Positions 6,431-7,842 of a stretch of DNA of 7,842 nt are shown one piece after another. The position numbers and the translations under genes were made by a program. Within the stretch, counting starts at the first letter, position 1. Every line of letters begins with the position of its first letter. Source of the stretch: Acidobacteriota bacterium (GTDB lineage Bacteria > Acidobacteriota > Blastocatellia > Pyrinomonadales > Pyrinomonadaceae); the NCBI GenBank assembly GCA_029777145.1, contig JAKOSS010000626.1, forward strand, positions 1 through 7,842, written 5' to 3'. The notes beneath the pieces were generated by a model. It did not search any database. It was not told the DNA's origin and worked only from the letters and a program-made list of their open reading frames with translations.

Positions 6431-6439
6431 ATCTAGCAT

Positions 6440-6477
6440 ATCGGGCAGATTGAACGAAAACATCGGTCAGATTGAAC
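6440..6477. repeat. 16-bp direct repeat with 22-bp period upstream of ettA
   Basis: ATCGGGCAGATTGAAC (6440-6455) and ATCGGTCAGATTGAAC (6462-6477) agree at 15 of 16 positions. Their starts are 22 bp apart, about two helical turns, so both lie on the same face of DNA. They sit 69-106 bp upstream of the ettA start codon, where an activator or repressor site would be expected. Confidence 0.5.
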
Positions 6478-6613
6478 TGAAGCGGTCGGGGGTTTGAGCA
6501 CCCAACATCTCCCATCCCGTGTTATTGCAACACTTACGCTGAATGGCACGCGGATTGATTTACAAACGGCGTCTCCCATTAGTTTTTGAAGCGGGACTGT
6601 AAGGAACGCTCGC

Positions 6614-6646
6614 GCGGGGATTCACCGGGTCCGGTGGATCCCCCGC
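6614..6646 (+). other. Strong 14-bp hairpin in the divergent gap
   Basis: GGGGATTCACCG (6616-6627) pairs with CGGTGGATCCCC (6632-6643) around a GGTC loop. Two more G-C pairs (6614-6615 with 6645-6646) add to it across a single bulged C at 6644. The plus-strand RNA pairs fully, with one U-G at 6622-6637; the minus strand has an A-C mismatch there, so the plus strand is the better folded one. No T run follows, so it is not an evident intrinsic terminator. It could belong to a small RNA, or to a plus-strand leader if transcription begins upstream of it. Confidence 0.45.
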
Positions 6647-6693
6647 AAATCGGACAAAATAAAGGGTTTCGACGTTTTGACGAAGGATTCCGC

Positions 6694-6722
6694 TTGTTCG
6701 ATTGGCAAGCGTTACTTATCAT
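6694..6722 (+). promoter_or_regulatory. Weak candidate promoter for the PAS sensor gene
   Basis: TTGTTC (6694-6699) and TATCAT (6717-6722) are 17 bp apart in an AT-rich patch. The -10 box matches at five of six positions, the -35 box only at TTG. The implied leader is about 145 nt. Confidence 0.3.
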
Positions 6723-6805
6723 AATTATCGATCGTTTGCGCTCCCGTCCGCGCCGCATCGCAGTCCTTCCAACAATTACCCCGAAGAGTCGATCAGTTTT
6801 CCGAA

Positions 6806-6819
6806 TCACCGAACGGTGA
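6806..6819. promoter_or_regulatory. 14-bp palindrome before the PAS sensor gene
   Basis: TCACCG and CGGTGA flank two central A residues, a perfect 6-2-6 palindrome 54 bp before the chosen start codon. In the transcript it would be a hairpin with an impossibly tight loop, so a DNA-binding site is the better reading. No regulator for it is visible. Confidence 0.3.
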
Positions 6820-6873
6820 AACTTTGGCGATATGAGATTGAGTCCGAGACTATTTATCACGAAGGCGCATCTG

Positions 6874-7842
6874 ATGGAGACATACAGATGGCTGGTGATC
6901 GTCTGCGGACTTCCGGTCTTTCTCGGTGCCGCGATCGAGCTTTACAGCAGTCCGACGAATCTTAATTTGCTCCTTTTGATCGCTTTCACGACATTGTTCG
7001 CGTCGAGGATCTCGATCAAGTTCCCAAGTTTCAACGGCACCATCACGGTCTCGGATTCGCTGATCTTCGTCGCGCTCCTGATGTGGGGACAGCCGGCCGC
7101 GATCATGACCGCGGTTGCCGAAGCGATCGCGCTGACGATCCGTCTGCGGAGCAAACTACTCAGAACCTATCTTTTCAACATTACGTCCTCGACTTTGACG
7201 ACCTGGTTCGGAGCGACCGTTCTGCTCTACACGTTCGGTGCACCCGAAGGCATTTCGCATGATCTTCCGGCTTTCAGTTTCGGTCTCGCGATGTGCCTGC
7301 TTGCGCTCAGTTACTATGTCGGGAACATGGTGCTGACGGCGGTGATGCAGATCCTGAAGCTCGACATCTCTCAATGGAAGACGTGGTCGCAGTATTACCT
7401 CTGGACCTGCATCACGTTTTTTGTCGGCGCCGCACTGGCAGGGATCTTCGTCAAACTGATCTTTCTCGGCGGAATCGTCGCCATCGTGCTGATCGCACCG
7501 ATCGCGATCATCTCGTACCTCGCCTATACGACCTACATTCGCGCCGTTGACGCGCTTCAGGCTTCCGAATCGCGATTCCGCAGTTCGTTCGACTACGCGA
7601 CGATCGGCATGGGAATTGTTTCACCCGCCGGCGACTGGCTCGAGGTAAACAAGAGCCTGAGCGAAATGCTCGGTTTCTCAGAACTCGAAATGCTTTCGTT
7701 GAATTATCGCGATTCATTGCATCCGGAATGCGCCATTGAGCTCCAGAACAACGTCGATCGTATCGTCGCCGGAGAAATTCCCGCATTTCAGGCGGAAGCT
7801 CGTTTTCGCAACCGGGCAGGCGCCGACGTTTGGACGATGCTC
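6874..7842 (+). CDS. Seven-TM sensor with PAS domain, 3' end outside the window
   Basis: The frame is open from 6874 to the last base, giving 323 residues without a stop. Residues 1-222 form a membrane module of about seven hydrophobic segments (near 5-22, 29-44, 60-90, 98-122, 134-161, 173-196 and 198-219). The motif FPSFNGTITVSDSLIFVALLMWGQPAAI between the second and third segments resembles sensor modules seen ahead of HD-GYP or GGDEF outputs. A short helix leads to a PAS domain from about 231 (ESRFRSSFDYATIGMGIVSPAGDWLEVNKSLSEMLGFSELEM), still incomplete at the edge. The output domain, probably a diguanylate cyclase, HD-GYP phosphodiesterase or histidine kinase, cannot be read. ATG 6874 was chosen because GAAGG lies 8 nt upstream; an in-frame ATG at 6832 would add 14 residues. 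The gene is divergent from ettA. Confidence 0.85.
   Translation, partial: METYRWLVIVCGLPVFLGAAIELYSSPTNLNLLLLIAFTTLFASRISIKFPSFNGTITVSDSLIFVALLMWGQPAAIMTAVAEAIALTIRLRSKLLRTYLFNITSSTLTTWFGATVLLYTFGAPEGISHDLPAFSFGLAMCLLALSYYVGNMVLTAVMQILKLDISQWKTWSQYYLWTCITFFVGAALAGIFVKLIFLGGIVAIVLIAPIAIISYLAYTTYIRAVDALQASESRFRSSFDYATIGMGIVSPAGDWLEVNKSLSEMLGFSELEMLSLNYRDSLHPECAIELQNNVDRIVAGEIPAFQAEARFRNRAGADVWTML

Larger units (their letters stand above)
6372..6873. other. 502-bp divergent intergenic region between ettA and the PAS sensor gene
   Basis: No convincing gene is seen here. Open frames on both strands (for example minus 6579-6860, which would start with GTG) lack ribosome sites and family motifs. 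The region holds a leader inverted repeat, a direct repeat, a strong hairpin, a weak promoter pair and a palindrome, listed separately. It is long for this compact window and may contain a structured RNA or regulatory sites for both flanking genes. Confidence 0.6.

Noticed and set aside
6519..6533. GTGTT/AACAC inverted repeat with a 5-nt centre
   Set aside because: Five-base arms are expected by chance in a stretch of this length.
6600..6830. Possible c-di-GMP riboswitch before the PAS sensor gene
   Set aside because: None of the conserved GEMM core sequence or its expected stem order is visible.
6579..6860. 93-codon minus-strand frame containing CPICGG, and a 77-codon plus-strand frame at 6586
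   Set aside because: A single CxxC with no second metal-binding pair, a GTG start with no ribosome site, and mixed low-complexity sequence on both strands. The strong hairpin at 6614-6646 explains the shared odd composition better.

Overview
The window is about 55-58% G+C with compact genes and no rRNA, tRNA, insertion sequence, phage gene or CRISPR array. The gene style suggests a Gram-negative-type bacterium, most likely an acidobacterium of the Blastocatellia/Pyrinomonadaceae kind: a winged-helix regulator paired with a multi-pass membrane protein, a GT-C membrane protein next to a proline-rich lipoprotein, and a multi-TM PAS sensor. This taxonomic guess rests on gene content and composition only and is tentative.

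Layout. Positions 1-1076 (minus) hold a two-gene unit: a six-TM membrane protein of unknown function, then a winged-helix regulator cut by the left edge. Its promoter is readable (TTGACA, 17-bp spacer, TATTCT) and a perfect 8-1-8 palindrome sits 2 bp upstream of the -35 box, so autoregulation by the downstream regulator is a reasonable guess. Positions 1216-3979 (minus) hold a second unit: a secreted lipoprotein whose last codons overlap the GTG start of a large GT-C-type membrane glycosyltransferase-like protein with a C-terminal TPR-like region. Stop and start overlap by 14 nt across an A7 run. A hairpin built from 7-bp repeats lies at the end of the GT-C gene. Positions 4221-4583 (plus) encode a small secreted bacterial-SH3 protein with a strong ribosome binding site. 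Positions 4683-6371 (minus) encode a full-length ABC-F ATPase, recognisable as EttA. From 6874 to the right edge (plus) runs the 5' part of a seven-TM sensor with a PAS domain; its output domain lies outside the window.

The 502-bp divergent gap between ettA and the sensor gene is the least explained stretch. It holds a 12-bp inverted repeat ending 5 nt before the ettA start codon, a 16-bp direct repeat spaced 22 bp apart, a strong 14-bp hairpin, a weak promoter-like pair and a 14-bp palindrome.

I see no clearly new defence, mobile or biosynthetic system. The best leads are regulatory (the palindrome operator, the ettA leader, the structured divergent gap), the altered C-terminus of the winged-helix regulator, and the overlapping lipoprotein/GT-C pair.
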